Below are positions 6,247 through 7,315 of a DNA stretch of 7,315 bases, piece by piece (position 1 is the first letter of the stretch; each line of letters opens with the position of its first letter). This stretch comes from an uncultured Anaerotruncus sp. (GTDB taxonomy: Bacteria > Bacillota > Clostridia > Oscillospirales > Ruminococcaceae): NCBI GenBank assembly GCA_910586875.1, contig CAJUJI010000041.1:1-7315 (forward strand). The letters are read 5' to 3'. The notes under the pieces are model-generated. The model was not told the DNA's origin. It saw nothing but the letters and a program-made list of their open reading frames with translations, and did no database searches. The position numbers were made by a program, and so were the translations under genes.

Positions 6247-7315
6247 GCAAGACGACAATTATCGCGTTACATGCGGTTCAAGCCTATTCAGACCGGATGA
6301 AAGCCGCAGTACAGGTTACGGTGAAAACCGAGAACGGAGCAGAGGGACAAGGAATTTGCACGGCGGGAATTTCGGTAGGTTCTTATGAGACGCCATTTTT
6401 ATATGATGGTGGGCCCCGTTTTCACGGCCTAGGGGTAAAAGCGGCAGCAGCAGCGGTGAATGAATTGGTTGCGCCTTGCCTGATTGGGATGGACGCCGCG
6501 AATCAAGGTGGCTGTGACTCTATTTTACAAAAACAAAAGCCGCTGATCGGCGCGAACGGAGCAGCGGCAGTATCTACGGCTATTTTACAGGCGGGCGCCC
6601 GCGCATTGGGCATCCCGCTTTATGAGCACATCGGCGGAGTAAGAGGGTTTACGTTGCCGGTTCCGGCGGCGCTTGCAGTTAGCGGGAGCACCCGCTATGG
6701 CGCAGGACTTCATGCAGGCTATAAGCCCAGCTATTCTTTTGTCGCTTATGATTTTCCAACCTTTACAGAGGCATCAACCGCATTGTGGGAGGTGTTTATG
6801 AACTGGGCCGATTATATGAAGGCACGGCTTGGAATTAAGCTTCAGCCGATTGCAGGGATGGCAATTCCGCAAGGAAAGCTGGAACATGATTATCAGCTTT
6901 GGGAGATGCTTGCTGAAAATATCGAGCGTTCCGGCTTTTCGGGCAAGGTTGGCATCCAGGTCGATTTGGCGGCGAACAGTTTTTATAATTGGCAGACACA
7001 GCGGTATGAAGGAATTTTTGATGCGAAGCCGAAGACGCGCGATGAGATGATTGCGTTAGCGGTGAAGATGGCGAAGGAATATCCATTTGTAATTTTGGAG
7101 GACCCACTGTACGAGGATGACTTTGAAGGCTTTGCAGAGATTACAGAAAAAACAGATATCGAGATTATAGGGGACGATCTGATTGCGACGCAACCCGACC
7201 GGCTTGAGAAGGCAATCCGCATGAAGGCCGGAAATGCACTGAGAATTTCCACCGGACAGATTGGCACGGTCACCGAGGCTTTTCGGGTTGCGTACAAGGC
7301 GGAGGAAAACTGTTT
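6243..7315 (+). CDS. Enolase-like protein, copy 2 (catalytic lysine replaced; runs off the window)
   Basis: An open frame from GTG 6243 continues to the window edge, giving 357 complete codons and lacking the C-terminal part (roughly 85-90 residues if it is as long as copy 1). It is collinear with copy 1: CTAGISVG (39-46) matches CTAGLSIG (39-46), GANGAAAVSTA matches GGNAVAAVSAA, GIPLYEHIGG matches GIPLYRHIGG, and YSFVAYDFP (164-172) is identical. The metal ligands are kept: D241 (VDLAANSFY), E286 (LEDPLYEDDFEG) and D311 (IGDDLIATQ). The N-terminal SRGNPTVE motif has degenerated to SDRMKAAVQ, and the KxNQIG motif reads RISTGQIG, so S336 stands at the catalytic lysine position. The protein is thus further from enolase than copy 1. 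A tandem duplication followed by divergence, perhaps into a non-catalytic or differently acting partner subunit, is the simplest reading. The function is unknown. Confidence 0.83.
   Translation, partial: MSKTTIIALHAVQAYSDRMKAAVQVTVKTENGAEGQGICTAGISVGSYETPFLYDGGPRFHGLGVKAAAAAVNELVAPCLIGMDAANQGGCDSILQKQKPLIGANGAAAVSTAILQAGARALGIPLYEHIGGVRGFTLPVPAALAVSGSTRYGAGLHAGYKPSYSFVAYDFPTFTEASTALWEVFMNWADYMKARLGIKLQPIAGMAIPQGKLEHDYQLWEMLAENIERSGFSGKVGIQVDLAANSFYNWQTQRYEGIFDAKPKTRDEMIALAVKMAKEYPFVILEDPLYEDDFEGFAEITEKTDIEIIGDDLIATQPDRLEKAIRMKAGNALRISTGQIGTVTEAFRVAYKAEENC

Noticed and set aside
4912..7315. The two enolase-like genes as one gene split by a frameshift, or as decaying pseudogenes
   Set aside because: Each has its own ribosome binding site and N-terminus, they are collinear copies and not successive halves, both frames are intact, and the metal ligands are conserved.

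Overview
The window looks like a chromosomal segment of a low-to-mid GC Gram-positive bacterium, most likely a gut-type clostridium of the Oscillospiraceae/Ruminococcaceae kind. The reasons are strong AGGAGG ribosome binding sites, Bacillus/Clostridium-type LexA and BirA operators, dense codirectional genes, GTG/TTG starts, and the pairing of recA-recX with rimO-pgsA. The genus-level assignment is inference from gene content, not from a database match.

Left edge (1-212): a divergent promoter region. A minus-strand gene starts at base 16 and leaves the window after five codons. Its promoter runs directly into a perfect 9-bp inverted repeat with a 16-bp spacer that matches the biotin repressor (BirA) operator, so the missing gene is probably for biotin uptake or synthesis. 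On the plus strand a LexA/DinR box lies just upstream of a near-consensus promoter for recA.

Housekeeping block (213-4022): recA, recX, rimO and pgsA, all on the plus strand and tightly packed. recA/recX nearly touch, rimO/pgsA overlap in ATGA, and a strong hairpin follows pgsA. This is DNA recombination and its modulator, then ribosomal protein S12 modification, then phosphatidylglycerophosphate synthesis.

Accessory block (4076 to the window end): a separate transcription unit with its own extended -10 promoter. It holds a small Rossmann-fold protein resembling the beta-hydroxyacid dehydrogenase family, then two adjacent, divergent enolase homologues. The second overlaps the first by GTGA and runs off the right edge. 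Both enolase-like proteins keep the three acidic metal ligands of the enolase barrel but lack the canonical QEFM, GDEGG, SHRSGE and IKTG motifs. They share their own replacement motifs instead (YSFVAYDFP and an IPxG...LWxM segment). Copy 1 keeps the catalytic lysine of the KxNQIG motif and copy 2 has serine there. The dehydrogenase-like protein also has arginine where the family has its catalytic lysine. This three-gene unit is the most unusual part of the window. It looks like a non-glycolytic enolase-derived system, possibly a heteromeric enzyme, of unknown substrate.
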